From NCBI RefSeq assembly GCF_016820535.1, contig NZ_JADHDY010000015.1, forward strand, positions 61,481 through 125,480: a stretch of DNA of 64,000 nucleotides. The letters are read 5' to 3'. Made by a program: the position numbers and the translations under genes. The DNA is from Sporosarcina beigongshangi. Its GTDB lineage: Bacteria; Actinomycetota; Actinomycetes; Actinomycetales; Micrococcaceae. The notes under the pieces were generated by a model. It was not told where the DNA came from, made no database searches, and saw only the letters and a program-made list of their open reading frames with translations. Of this stretch, positions 1 to 9,134 are shown piece by piece (the first letter of the stretch is position 1; every line of letters begins with the position of its first letter).

Positions 1-250
1 GCAGGGAGTGGCCCTGGCCGGGGCGGACCCGGCCCAGGTAGACGGCGATGGTCTGTGGCGGGAGGGCGGCAGGGAGCTCGGCGGGATCAAAATAGCCCAG
101 GCCGGAGCCCTGGAGCAGGGCCTTTCCCCGGTGGAACACCACCACCCTGTGGCTGGCGGACGCCTGCACCTGTGCCAGGTACCCCGGCGCGTCCCGCTGT
201 TCGCATTGGCGGTCAAGCACGGGCTCGGGCGAAGGGTTGGCAAAAGTCAT
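1..250 (-). CDS. nudC: NAD(+) diphosphatase NudC, N-terminal fragment
   Basis: The first 83 residues of a protein that continues beyond the left edge of the window. The start is the ATG at 250. A TACGGT box (257-262) lies exactly 6 nt upstream and there is no ribosome binding site, so the mRNA is probably leaderless. The sequence resembles the weakly conserved N-terminal domain of NudC-type Nudix hydrolases, with a YLGR motif near residue 74. These enzymes cleave NAD(H), or NAD caps on RNA, to NMN(H) and AMP. The diagnostic zinc ribbon and Nudix box would lie outside the window. As I recall, nudC sits close to adnAB in M. tuberculosis (Rv3199c against Rv3201c-Rv3202c), which supports the call. 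It is divergent from the phosphotransferase gene. Confidence 0.55.
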   Translation of the reverse strand, partial: MTFANPSPEPVLDRQCEQRDAPGYLAQVQASASHRVVVFHRGKALLQGSGLGYFDPAELPAALPPQTIAVYLGRVRPGQGHSL

Positions 251-405
251 GTTTCTACCGTACGCACCGGATGCGTATTTTTACATTCCTGCGCGGCCCG
301 CTGTGGACAACGAGCGCGCCGCAGGAAGTCCTTATGTGACGGGCATCTTGCGACTCGCCGCCACAACGGCGGCCGGTTGGCGCCTGCGCGCTCTACGGTA
401 GAGAA

Positions 406-1683
406 GTGAGAAGATTGACTGCGATTGAATTGGCCGCGATAGCCAGCGCCGCCGTGCCCGGACTCAACGTCACCGCGTTTGGGCCGGAGCCGGACGATGC
501 AGCCGACTTTTCCTCCGCCCTCCTGGTTGATTCCGAGAACCGCCGCTGGCGTGTCCGTTCGCCCCGCCATGCCGAAGCCAGCACCCGCCTGGAGACAGAG
601 CGCCAGGTGCTGCGTGCCTTCTCCCCCGCAATCCGGGCCGAACTGCCGTTCCTGCTGCCCAGCGTCGCCGGAACCGTCCGCCAGGGCGAATTGATCACGT
701 TCGTGTACTCGCACATTGCAGGCAAGGCAGAATCCGTGGAGGAGCTCGAGTCCGGCAGTGCCGCGCTCGCCCTGGAAATTGGCCGGGCGATTGCCGCCAT
801 CCACGACCTGCCGCAGGAGCTTGTCACCACCTTTGACCTTCCCAGCTACACGGCCAATGAATACCGCCAGCGCAAGCTGAACGAGCTGGACCAGGCCGCC
901 ACCACCGGGAAGATCCCGCCGTCGCTGCTTCGTCGCTGGGAGCATGCCATGGAGGACGTTGCGCTGTGGCGTTTCAACTCCTGTGTGGTCCATGGCGACC
1001 TCCACGAGGACAACATCCTTCTGGACAACGACCAGGTCAGCGCCGTCATCGGCTGGACCGACCTGCGCGTGGGCGATCCCGCCGACGATTTTGCCTGGCT
1101 TGTGGCCATTAACGAGCCGGACTTCGTGGACACGGTCATGCAGGCCTATGCCGCCGCCCGCAACGAGACGCCGGACCCGCACCTCCTGCGCCGGGCAGCG
1201 TTGAGCGCCGAATTTGCCCTGGCCCAGTGGCTGGTCAAGGGCTACGCGGCCGACAGCGCCCGCATGGTGGAGGACGCCGAGTCCATGCTCAAGACCCTCG
1301 AGGCCGACATTCTCGAGCATGGCGGGCAGCCCATCAGCGTCGAAGACGATCCGGCCCCGGCTGCGGCGCCGGCAGCGGCAACGGCGCCCGCCGCACCAAC
1401 AGCAACCCCGGCACCGTCCAGCACCACGACGTCACCAGAACCGTCGGCAACCGCATCCGGCGCATCGCCCGCATCCACGGCGGATGCCACCGCCAAGGTG
1501 CAGTCCAGCCCCATCCCGGAGGCAGAGGCTCCGACCACGGCTGCCGGGGAAGAAACCGACGCGGAAACCGCGGACGGCCCGGCCGCGGATGAGGCCGCCA
1601 CGGACAAGGCAGCCGACGGCGGCAAGCATGTTGCCGAGGACGTGGACACCACCGCCATGAAGGTCATCCCCCTCGACAAGTAG
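406..1683 (+). CDS. APH-family phosphotransferase with Ala/Pro-rich tail
   Basis: A 425-residue protein of the aminoglycoside/macrolide phosphotransferase (protein-kinase-like) fold. The catalytic loop HGDLHEDN is at residues 196-203, followed by a metal-binding segment, GWTDLRVGDP, near residue 215. Residues 1-305 form the kinase domain. Residues from about 310 to 405 are a low-complexity Ala/Pro/Thr/Glu tail, probably disordered. The substrate is unknown; many actinobacterial homologues next to adnAB and nudC are not resistance genes. The GTG start is chosen because a TACGGT box (394-399) sits exactly 6 nt upstream, as in the divergent nudC gene, which suggests a leaderless transcript. It converges on adnB with 14 nt between the stops. 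Confidence 0.8.
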   Translation: MRRLTAIELAAIASAAVPGLNVTAFGPEPDDAADFSSALLVDSENRRWRVRSPRHAEASTRLETERQVLRAFSPAIRAELPFLLPSVAGTVRQGELITFVYSHIAGKAESVEELESGSAALALEIGRAIAAIHDLPQELVTTFDLPSYTANEYRQRKLNELDQAATTGKIPPSLLRRWEHAMEDVALWRFNSCVVHGDLHEDNILLDNDQVSAVIGWTDLRVGDPADDFAWLVAINEPDFVDTVMQAYAAARNETPDPHLLRRAALSAEFALAQWLVKGYAADSARMVEDAESMLKTLEADILEHGGQPISVEDDPAPAAAPAAATAPAAPTATPAPSSTTTSPEPSATASGASPASTADATAKVQSSPIPEAEAPTTAAGEETDAETADGPAADEAATDKAADGGKHVAEDVDTTAMKVIPLDK

Positions 1684-1697
1684 TCCCACTTTTTTGC

Positions 1698-4600
1698 TCA
1701 TGCGGGCGTGTAGGCGCGCGTGACGATGGCTTCGAGTTCTTCACGGCCGGCCAGGTCCACGGGCCGGATGAGCTTGTCCTGGCCCACATAGTAAAACGCC
1801 GCCCTGACCTGTTCCAGGGGAACGTCCTGCAGCCGGGACCAGGCCAGCCGGTACACGGCAAGCTGTACGCCGCGGACCGCAAGCTGCGCCTTGGACGGAA
1901 TCCGTCCGGTCTTCCAGTCGATCAGGTCCCAGCCGCCGTCGGCGTCACGGAAGACGGCGTCGATGCGGCCTCGGACCACCACATCCGCCACCCGGGTTTC
2001 AATGGGCACCTCTAGGTCTGCCGGGATCCGGGTGGCCCATTCGGAGTTCTTGAATGTCTCCTGCATTCCGGCCAGGTCATAGGCCTCGTCCACATAGGCG
2101 TCGGCACCGGGTTCCTCGTCAAAGTCGAGCTGGCCGGTGGTGGCAAAGTAGTCCTCGATCCAGGCGTGAAAGGCGGTCCCCTTGCGGGCAGCCATGCCCG
2201 GCTTGGTGGGGACGGGGCGGCGCATGGCGCGCGTGACCTTTTCCGGGTCTTCACCCAGTGCAACTAGGCGGGAGGCGGAAATGTGAGGCGGCAGTTCCAC
2301 CCGGAGCTGGTCGCTTTCCATCCTGTCCTGCGCCAGCAGGACGCTGGCTTCGGCACCCCAGCGGGGATTGGCTGCGACGAATTCGGGCGTCCCCGGCACG
2401 GCGGCGGGCCGGCTGCCGGCGAATTCCCTGAGCTGGTCGGAGGCAGCCGCAACGGCTCCGGCCGAGCGCTCCACATTGGCGCGCCGCCCCACGCGGGCGG
2501 CCACCCCGGTCCGTCCCGTGATCACCGGACCGTTGAGGGGGTCGTAGGGCCAGCCGGCGGTCTCGACCCCGGCGCTGACAGGGTTCTCCGCCCCCTCCTC
2601 GGGGTCCTCACTCCACGGGCCCAGCACGGCGGGGTGCTTGGCGCCCTCGGTCAGGGGCAGGAGCTCGGACAGGAAGGGTGAGACCGTGAGCGGCTTCTTG
2701 CCAGTCCCCCACACTGTGCTCGAACACATGAGGAAGTCGCGCGCCCGGGTGAACGCCACATAGGCCAGCCGTCGTTCCTCTTCCTCGCCATGCAACGCCA
2801 CGTCCGAGGCAAACAGCTTTTCGTTGTCCATGAGCGTCTTCAGGTCCGGCACGTCCAGCTCCCACACGGGGAGGTCGTCCCGGTCCCCCCGGAGGGGCCA
2901 CGGCAGCGACTTGGCTCCGGTGCTCCAGCGGTCGGCACGGGTGCTGGGGAAGGCGCCCGAATTCATGCCCGGCACAAACACGACGTCCCATTCCAGCCCC
3001 TTGGACGCGTGCACCGTCAGCAGGGCGACTGCATCCGGGTTCGACTCCACGGCCGTCATTTCAAGGCCGCCCTCCTCGGCCTCGGCAGTTTCCAACCAGC
3101 CCAGGAAGGCGTCCAGGTCCACGCGCTGTGCAGCCTGCATGAAGGTTGCAGCGGCGTCGGCGAAAGCGTCCAGGTGCCGCCTGGCGTGGTGGATGCTGGA
3201 GCCGGGCTTGGCGGCCAACTCAATGTCCAGGAGCATGGTCTTTTCCACCACGCCGAGAAGGTTGACCAGGTCCTCCCCCACGAAGCCACGCAGCATCCGC
3301 AGTTCGTCGCGCAAGGCCAGCAGCCGGGCCCGGGCCACATCGGTCAGCGGCCGGGCCGACTCCGGCCAGAAGTCCGGGCCGAGATAGTCCAGTGCCTCCA
3401 CCAGTGACGAGGCATCAACGATGTCGGCGGTCACCACAACGGGCTCCGGTGATTCTGCCGGGCCTCCCGTGTCCGGCATGTCGCCCTGCAGCACGGCGGC
3501 ATCAAAGTCCACCCGGTTCCGGGCGGCCCATTCCCTGCGCCGGGCCAGGTACCGTGCCCAGTCGGCAAACGCCATCAGGTCCGCCGGCCCAATCCGCCAC
3601 CGCGCCCCGGTCAGCAGGCGCATGAGCGCGTCCGATCGGCCGGGATCGGCGATGACCCGCAGCGTGGCCACCAGGTCCACAATTTCCGGGGTGCCGAGCA
3701 GCCCGCCCAGCCCCACGATTTCGTACGGGATGCCCCGGGCCTCGAACACGGACTGGAACCTGGCGAACTGGGCCCGACGGCGGCACAGCACCGCCACTGT
3801 CATGGCACCTTGGGCGCCGCGTCGGTGGGTGAAGTCCCCCTTGCGGTCCAGAATCTCATCGGCAATGGCCTCAGCCTCGGCCAGTTCGGTGTCGTAACGG
3901 GCCAGCAGCACCTCGCCATCCGGAGCCTGCGGCTTCTCCCGCAGGGGCGAGACCACCACCCGGGGGCCGGCGGCAGCCCGCTGCCCCTCCGTCAACCCGG
4001 CGGCCAGCTTGGCGTTGGCCTTGCGGGTCTGGGCGGCCGTGAGTTCGGCCGACATGACATTGGCCGTGGCGAGGATGTGTGCCGAGTTTCGCCACGCGAT
4101 GGTGAGTTCGGCTGTTGCCGCGTAACCGCCGTCGGCCTTCAAAAAGATTTCCGGGAAGCGGAACAGCTGGCCGGCGGAGGCACCGCGGAAACCGTAGATG
4201 GACTGGTGGGGGTCGCCCACGGCCGTGACCGGGTGCCCGGCGCCGAAGAGTTCGGCAAAGAGCTGCAGCTGGGCGTGCGAGGTGTCCTGGAATTCGTCCA
4301 GCAGCACCACCTTGTAGCGCTGGCGCTCCATCTCAGCGGCATGCGGCACGTCGCGGGCAATGCGCGCGGCCAGGGCCACGAGGTCGCCGTAGTCCAGGGC
4401 ATTGCGGCGGCGCTTGGCCTCGGCATAATTCTGCACCAGCGCGGCCACGGATGAGCGTGTACGCAGCACGTCGAGCTGCTTGGTGACGAGGGCAGTGCGC
4501 GGTTTGGCGGTCTCGGCAACGTAGGGCAACGATTCAAACCCGGCAAGGTAGCCGTCGATGGCGGCGATGACCGCTTCCGGCTCCTGCAGGTGCTCCGCGC

Positions 4601-5258
4601 ATTCCCCGGCCAGGTCCATGACGGACTGGATCAGCGTTGATTTGGCAGCGGTGAAGTGTTCGTGGGCGCCGTCGTGGCCCTCGACGACCTCACTGGCCAG
4701 CTGCCAGGCTTCTGCGGCACCGAGAACGACGGCGTCGCGTTCGATGCCGAGGCGCAGGCCGTAATCGCTGACAATTCCGCTGGCGTAGGAATGGTAGGTG
4801 GAGACCTTGGGCTCCAGTGCGTCGCGGGCGGCGGCGGCCGGTGCAAGATCCACCTCCCCGGACCGGGCGAGGGTGCCGAGCTTGGCCAGCTGGGCCCGGA
4901 TGCGCGAGGCCAGTTCCCCCGCGGCCTTGCGGGTGAACGTGACGCCGAGGATCTCCTCCGGCAGGACCAGGCCGTTGGCCACGAGCCACACCACACGGTC
5001 GGCCATGGTGGTGGTTTTGCCGGAGCCCGCGCCCGCAATGACCAGCAGCGGTTCCAGCGGCGAGGAGATGATGGCGGCCTGCTCGGGTGTGGGCGGGAAC
5101 TGGCCCAGCAGCTCGGCCAGTTCATAGGGGCTCACGGGTTCACGGGGCGCCTGGGCTTCGGCTGCGGGGGCTGTTTCCGGGGCCCCGGCCGCTCCGGACG
5201 CTGCCTTTTCGGGGGCAGCGGGCTGCGGGCCGGCGGTGTTGGCGGTTGGGGTGCTCAT
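1698..5258 (-). CDS. adnB: AdnB: UvrD-like helicase with C-terminal RecB-type nuclease
   Basis: A 1186-residue motor-nuclease subunit of the actinobacterial double-strand-break resection complex AdnAB, which replaces RecBCD/AddAB. It has an N-terminal Ala/Pro-rich leader of about 45 residues. Walker A GAGSGKT is at about 76-82, Walker B reads LLDEFQDT, and SF1 motifs VGDPHQSIYGFRGA and TVHASKGLEWD are present. A PD-(D/E)XK nuclease near the C-terminus has the core LIDWKTG at about 1112-1118. The ATG at 5258 overlaps the adnA stop by 4 nt (ATGA), so it is preferred to an in-frame GTG at 5285. The subunit is expected to hydrolyse ATP to translocate on DNA and to nick one strand. The name follows gene order and domain layout. 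Confidence 0.85.
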   Translation of the reverse strand: MSTPTANTAGPQPAAPEKAASGAAGAPETAPAAEAQAPREPVSPYELAELLGQFPPTPEQAAIISSPLEPLLVIAGAGSGKTTTMADRVVWLVANGLVLPEEILGVTFTRKAAGELASRIRAQLAKLGTLARSGEVDLAPAAAARDALEPKVSTYHSYASGIVSDYGLRLGIERDAVVLGAAEAWQLASEVVEGHDGAHEHFTAAKSTLIQSVMDLAGECAEHLQEPEAVIAAIDGYLAGFESLPYVAETAKPRTALVTKQLDVLRTRSSVAALVQNYAEAKRRRNALDYGDLVALAARIARDVPHAAEMERQRYKVVLLDEFQDTSHAQLQLFAELFGAGHPVTAVGDPHQSIYGFRGASAGQLFRFPEIFLKADGGYAATAELTIAWRNSAHILATANVMSAELTAAQTRKANAKLAAGLTEGQRAAAGPRVVVSPLREKPQAPDGEVLLARYDTELAEAEAIADEILDRKGDFTHRRGAQGAMTVAVLCRRRAQFARFQSVFEARGIPYEIVGLGGLLGTPEIVDLVATLRVIADPGRSDALMRLLTGARWRIGPADLMAFADWARYLARRREWAARNRVDFDAAVLQGDMPDTGGPAESPEPVVVTADIVDASSLVEALDYLGPDFWPESARPLTDVARARLLALRDELRMLRGFVGEDLVNLLGVVEKTMLLDIELAAKPGSSIHHARRHLDAFADAAATFMQAAQRVDLDAFLGWLETAEAEEGGLEMTAVESNPDAVALLTVHASKGLEWDVVFVPGMNSGAFPSTRADRWSTGAKSLPWPLRGDRDDLPVWELDVPDLKTLMDNEKLFASDVALHGEEEERRLAYVAFTRARDFLMCSSTVWGTGKKPLTVSPFLSELLPLTEGAKHPAVLGPWSEDPEEGAENPVSAGVETAGWPYDPLNGPVITGRTGVAARVGRRANVERSAGAVAAASDQLREFAGSRPAAVPGTPEFVAANPRWGAEASVLLAQDRMESDQLRVELPPHISASRLVALGEDPEKVTRAMRRPVPTKPGMAARKGTAFHAWIEDYFATTGQLDFDEEPGADAYVDEAYDLAGMQETFKNSEWATRIPADLEVPIETRVADVVVRGRIDAVFRDADGGWDLIDWKTGRIPSKAQLAVRGVQLAVYRLAWSRLQDVPLEQVRAAFYYVGQDKLIRPVDLAGREELEAIVTRAYTPA

Positions 5259-8200
5259 TCGGTGACTTGTTTCCCTTCCGGGCACAGCGGGCAGATGGTG
5301 GGCAGGGGGCAGCCGTTGCGTTCAGACCAGTCGGCCCCGTGCCGCGCGGGGAACGCGGCCTGGGCCATGAGGAGGGCGGCCTCCATGACCTTCAGGGTGG
5401 GGTCGTCGTCGGAGCCGGCAACCATGGCCGGCTGGTCCTGGGTCTTGACGCTTTTGGTGGTGTCGCCCAGGGGCAGCAGCGCCGCCCCGCCCGATCGGGC
5501 ACCGGCCAGGCCCACGGCAGCCGCCAGTTCCTCGAAGCCTCCGGCTGAGACTGCCACCTGGTAGGCACCCAGCTGCGGGTGCACCAAAACCTGGTCCTTG
5601 GTGGGCTTGTTGCGGCCGGTCTTGATATCCACAACCACAAGGTTTCCGTTGGCGTCGGCCTCAAGCCTGTCCACCTGGCCGCGAAGGCGCACCGTGCGGG
5701 GCTCCCCGGCCGTTTGCCCGGTGGCAGGCAGGTCGGAGCCGGCAGCATCTGCAGGCAGCTCCCCCACGTCGACGGCAAAATTCTCCTCGACGGCCAGCAG
5801 CCGACGCCCCTCCATGCGGGCGTCGATCACATACTGCGCCAGCTTGCCCAGCATGGTCTGTGCGCGCAGGTAGTCCTGGTCCGTCTCCCACGACTCGGGC
5901 AGGCCCAGGGATGGCCAGCGGCGTTCCAGTTCGGCCAGGTACTCGTGGCCGGCGCCTGCCGGGATGTCCTGGGCAATGCTGTGGATGAGGGTGCCCAGGC
6001 TCCTGGCGAAGTCGGTGGTGGCTTCTCCCCCGGCCGCCCGGACAAACCAGTTCAGGGGCGATTTCAGCACCTCCTCCACCTTGGACGGAGACACCACCAC
6101 GGGCTCCCCCGGCGCGATGATGGGCCCGTCGCTGCTCAGCGGCAGCAGCCCCCACCACTGCTCCGGCGCCGCTCCCGGGACGTGGTTGCCGGCCAGCACG
6201 GCGAGCATGCGGGCGGCCTCAGGCTCGGCCGCCATCTCCGATTCCTGGCGCAGCTCCGCCACGAGCGAACGCAGGGTCATGGGCCGCGGCACCTGCTCCA
6301 CGGGACGGACGGGGTACTGGGACTCTCCGCCGGAATCCGTGGGTGGCGTGTAGGGTGCGGCGAGGTCGATGAACTGCGAGGGCTGGAGCTCGTGGCCGGA
6401 GGCCGCCGTGAGGATGAGCTTGCGCCCGGCCCGGGAAATGGCAGCGGCGAAGCTGCGGAGTTCGTCGTAGCGGATGTCCCGCAGCCGGACGGCGGGCTCG
6501 ATCTGCCTTGCCGCCTCGGCGCCGCCTTCCAGGACATCCACCAGAAGCTGGCTGCCCAGCAGCTCCCCGCGCAGCCGCGTGTTGGGCCAGACGCCCTCTT
6601 GCAGCCCGGCCACGATGACCACGGGCCATTCCCGCCCGGCGGCACTGGCCGGGGTGAGGATCTCGACGGCGTCGCTGCGCTGTGCGCGGGCGGCAAGTGT
6701 GTCCATGGGCAGCTCCTGGTCCATCAGGTAGTCCAGGAACTGCTGTGGGCTGGAGCCGGGCAGCTGGTCCACATACCGCTCGGCGGTCTGGAACAGCGCC
6801 ATGACGGCGTCGAGGTCCCGGTCCGCGCGGATGCCGGTGGGGCCGCCGCGCAGCGCCTGGGTTTCCCAGGTTCCGGAGGTGTCGCAGGCATCCCACAGCG
6901 CCCACAGCACGGTTTCGGCGTTGGCGCCGGGCTCGGCCACGGCGGCCCGGCCGGCGGCGAGCATGGCCGCGATCCGGCGCGCGTTGGCCGCCTCCCAGCC
7001 CAGGGGGCCCAGCTTGTCCGGATTCAGCAGGGCCTCCACCAGCAGCTCGTCACTGGCGCGGCCGCCGCCGTCGTGCAGTTCCTGCTGCCGCAGCGCCTGC
7101 CGCAGCCGTCGCAGGTGCAGCGCGGTGGAGCGCCCCAGGCGCGAGGTCAGCAGCGCAACGCAGGCCTCGGCGTCGAGCGTCTCAGGTGCCAGCGCAATGC
7201 CGAGCGCCTCCAGCAGCGGGCGCACGGCTGGTTCGTCACGCACAGGATTCTCCGCCACGGGAACCTTGACGGCGATGCCCTGCGCGCTGAGGTAGCGCTG
7301 CAGGGCCGCGAGGGCCGAGCCGGTGCGCACAATCACGGCGACCTCGCTGAGGCTGTGCCCGCGCAGGTGCTGCAGGTGCAGGATGCGCTCGGCCACGAGC
7401 CGCAGCTCATGGACCTCGGAGGCCACCACGTGCGCGGTGACGGCCGGTTCGTTGTTAAATTCCCGCTCAAGGTCCGACGCCGGGTCCCCGGCCCCGGCGC
7501 CAGGTCCGCCACCAGTGTCCTCGGCCCGGTCCGGCCAGGCCAGTTGGCGGGCCTTGTGTCCCCCGCGGATCTGGAAGATCCGCTCCGCCACGCCGGACCA
7601 GGCAGCAGCCAGCTCCGGCCCCATGCGGTGTGAGGTGGTCAGTGCGAACTGCTGCAGGGGGCGTTCCTCCGTGGAGAGCGTGCGCGACAGTGAGGCGACC
7701 AGGTCCGGGCGGGCGCCGCGGAAACCCTGGACGACGGTGTCGGGCGAGGCGGAGACGATGATGTCCTTGCCGCGGCCAACGAGGGCCAGCAGTTCATGGA
7801 CGGCCTTGTTGGCCTCCTGGATGTCATCGACCACGATCAGGCCCAGGCGGTGCCGTTCCCGTTCCAGAAACTCGGGGTCCAGCGTCAGCAGCGTTGCGGC
7901 AGCCGTGATGATGCCGGCGGGGTCGAAGGAGCCGGACTTGCCCCAGTCCACCACGTCCCGGTATTCGCCGTAGAGCTGCGCGGCAGCCACCCAGTCTGGC
8001 CGGTGGTTGGCCCGCCCGAGGTCCGCAAGTTCCTCCGGGACGAGCCCGTATTCGATGACACGGTCGAAGAGCTGGCGGATCTCCTGCCGGAATCCGCGGG
8101 TGTCGAGGGCATCGGCAAGTTCGCGGGGCCAGTCCGGGGCTGTGCCGAGGCCTCCCCTGTGCCCGGCCAACAGGTCCCGGATGATGAGGTCCTGCTCCGG

Positions 8201-8614
8201 GCCGCTCATGAGCCGGGGCGGGCCGTCAAGGTGCGGCATCCGGCCCTCCACCTTGGCCCGGCGCAGCAGGTCGAAGGCATAGGAAGACCAGGTCCGTGCA
8301 GGGGAGGTGCTCAGGCTTTTCGTGAGCCTGGCGCTCAGGCCGTCGCGCAGCCGTGCGGCAGCCAGCCGCGACGGGGCCAGCAGGAGCGCACCCGCCGGAT
8401 CAACGCCGTCGTGCTCCATCCGCTTCACCGCCGACTCCACCAGGACCGTGGACTTGCCCGTGCCGGGCGCACCCCACACCAGGACCGGCCCGCTGCCGGG
8501 GCCCAGCTCCACCACGGCGCGCTGGTCCGCGCTCAATTCCGGGGCGCTGCGGACGCTGTTGGCCGGCGGCACCAGCCTCAGCTGCGGCAGGTCCTGTTCT
8601 CCTTGCGTGCTCAT
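5255..8614 (-). CDS. adnA: AdnA: UvrD-like ATPase with C-terminal RecB-type nuclease
   Basis: A 1119-residue partner of AdnB, encoded directly upstream. Walker A GAPGTGKS is at 48-55. The Walker B equivalent reads VVDDIQEA rather than the DEFQD of AdnB, fitting the weaker motor of the AdnA type. The middle is divergent SF1 helicase. The nuclease motif VVDIKTG lies at about 994-1000. The last 18 residues carry three cysteines (C1102, C1108, C1111) just after the nuclease, a position where related AddB-type nucleases hold an iron-sulfur cluster; whether a fourth ligand exists here was not established. Start ATG 8614 overlaps the stop of the upstream alkyltransferase-like gene by 4 nt, so three DNA-repair genes form one transcription unit. 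Confidence 0.85.
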   Translation of the reverse strand: MSTQGEQDLPQLRLVPPANSVRSAPELSADQRAVVELGPGSGPVLVWGAPGTGKSTVLVESAVKRMEHDGVDPAGALLLAPSRLAAARLRDGLSARLTKSLSTSPARTWSSYAFDLLRRAKVEGRMPHLDGPPRLMSGPEQDLIIRDLLAGHRGGLGTAPDWPRELADALDTRGFRQEIRQLFDRVIEYGLVPEELADLGRANHRPDWVAAAQLYGEYRDVVDWGKSGSFDPAGIITAAATLLTLDPEFLERERHRLGLIVVDDIQEANKAVHELLALVGRGKDIIVSASPDTVVQGFRGARPDLVASLSRTLSTEERPLQQFALTTSHRMGPELAAAWSGVAERIFQIRGGHKARQLAWPDRAEDTGGGPGAGAGDPASDLEREFNNEPAVTAHVVASEVHELRLVAERILHLQHLRGHSLSEVAVIVRTGSALAALQRYLSAQGIAVKVPVAENPVRDEPAVRPLLEALGIALAPETLDAEACVALLTSRLGRSTALHLRRLRQALRQQELHDGGGRASDELLVEALLNPDKLGPLGWEAANARRIAAMLAAGRAAVAEPGANAETVLWALWDACDTSGTWETQALRGGPTGIRADRDLDAVMALFQTAERYVDQLPGSSPQQFLDYLMDQELPMDTLAARAQRSDAVEILTPASAAGREWPVVIVAGLQEGVWPNTRLRGELLGSQLLVDVLEGGAEAARQIEPAVRLRDIRYDELRSFAAAISRAGRKLILTAASGHELQPSQFIDLAAPYTPPTDSGGESQYPVRPVEQVPRPMTLRSLVAELRQESEMAAEPEAARMLAVLAGNHVPGAAPEQWWGLLPLSSDGPIIAPGEPVVVSPSKVEEVLKSPLNWFVRAAGGEATTDFARSLGTLIHSIAQDIPAGAGHEYLAELERRWPSLGLPESWETDQDYLRAQTMLGKLAQYVIDARMEGRRLLAVEENFAVDVGELPADAAGSDLPATGQTAGEPRTVRLRGQVDRLEADANGNLVVVDIKTGRNKPTKDQVLVHPQLGAYQVAVSAGGFEELAAAVGLAGARSGGAALLPLGDTTKSVKTQDQPAMVAGSDDDPTLKVMEAALLMAQAAFPARHGADWSERNGCPLPTICPLCPEGKQVTE

Positions 8615-9066
8615 GCTTCCAGTCCACCACGTGGGTCTGACATTGGCGCGCGGGGGTCCGGGCCGGCGTCGTTCCGCTCGGTGTCGTCCGCCTCCCTCAG
8701 CCGGGCGGCGATGGCGTCGACCAGGTCAAAGTCCGCCTCCGACGGGTTCCAGCGGGCGGCCTTCATGTCCACCCGCCAGGGCACGGGTTTTCCCGACGGC
8801 GTGCGGGCGGAAGTGTCGCCGCGCAGAGGCGTGTCCTCGGCGAGGTAGTGTTCCAGGGCCCGGCCCTCGTGGCACAGCGGCGCGGCGCCGCCGGCCCGGA
8901 TCACCCGCCACCACGGCGCGGCGCTGCCCTGGGCGGACATGGCCGCACCGACCTGCCGCGGGCCGCCGTTTTCCAGCAGCGCCGCGATGTCCCCATAGGA
9001 GAGGACACGGGCGGGCGGGATGAGTTCCGCTATGGCCAAAACCGCTTCAACATACTGCTCACGCAT
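8611..9066 (-). CDS. Alkyltransferase-like protein (MGMT fold without catalytic Cys)
   Basis: A 151-residue protein with the DNA-binding domain of O6-alkylguanine-DNA methyltransferases. In the active-site loop the usual PCHRV is replaced by PWWRV, so the acceptor cysteine is a tryptophan. That is the mark of alkyltransferase-like (ATL) proteins, which bind O6-alkylguanine and hand the lesion to nucleotide excision repair. The wing motif VLSYGDIAALL is near residues 21-31. The C-terminal third is poorly conserved. It is the first gene of an adnA-adnB operon. A TACTCT box at 9073-9078 lies 6 nt before the ATG, so the message is probably leaderless. Rv3204 near adnA in M. tuberculosis is, as I recall, a comparable MGMT-like gene. 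Confidence 0.8.
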   Translation of the reverse strand: MREQYVEAVLAIAELIPPARVLSYGDIAALLENGGPRQVGAAMSAQGSAAPWWRVIRAGGAAPLCHEGRALEHYLAEDTPLRGDTSARTPSGKPVPWRVDMKAARWNPSEADFDLVDAIAARLREADDTERNDAGPDPRAPMSDPRGGLEA

Positions 9067-9134
9067 GCCTCAAGAGTAGCCGTGCACGGGGGTGGCGGTG
9101 CTGCTTTGTCGGTGGCTGCAGGTAGCGTAGGGGC

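Noticed and set aside
247..1320. 357-codon minus-strand open frame across the phosphotransferase
   Set aside because: It is antisense to a gene with clear catalytic motifs and has no family signature, a typical GC-rich shadow.
1310..1620. Repetitive Ala/Pro codons at the end of the phosphotransferase as a tandem DNA repeat
   Set aside because: The repetition is in residue composition only; no exact nucleotide unit recurs.
5579..7633. 684-codon plus-strand open frame antisense to adnA
   Set aside because: Composition is His/Gly/Arg-rich with no domain, while the opposite strand encodes full helicase and nuclease motifs.
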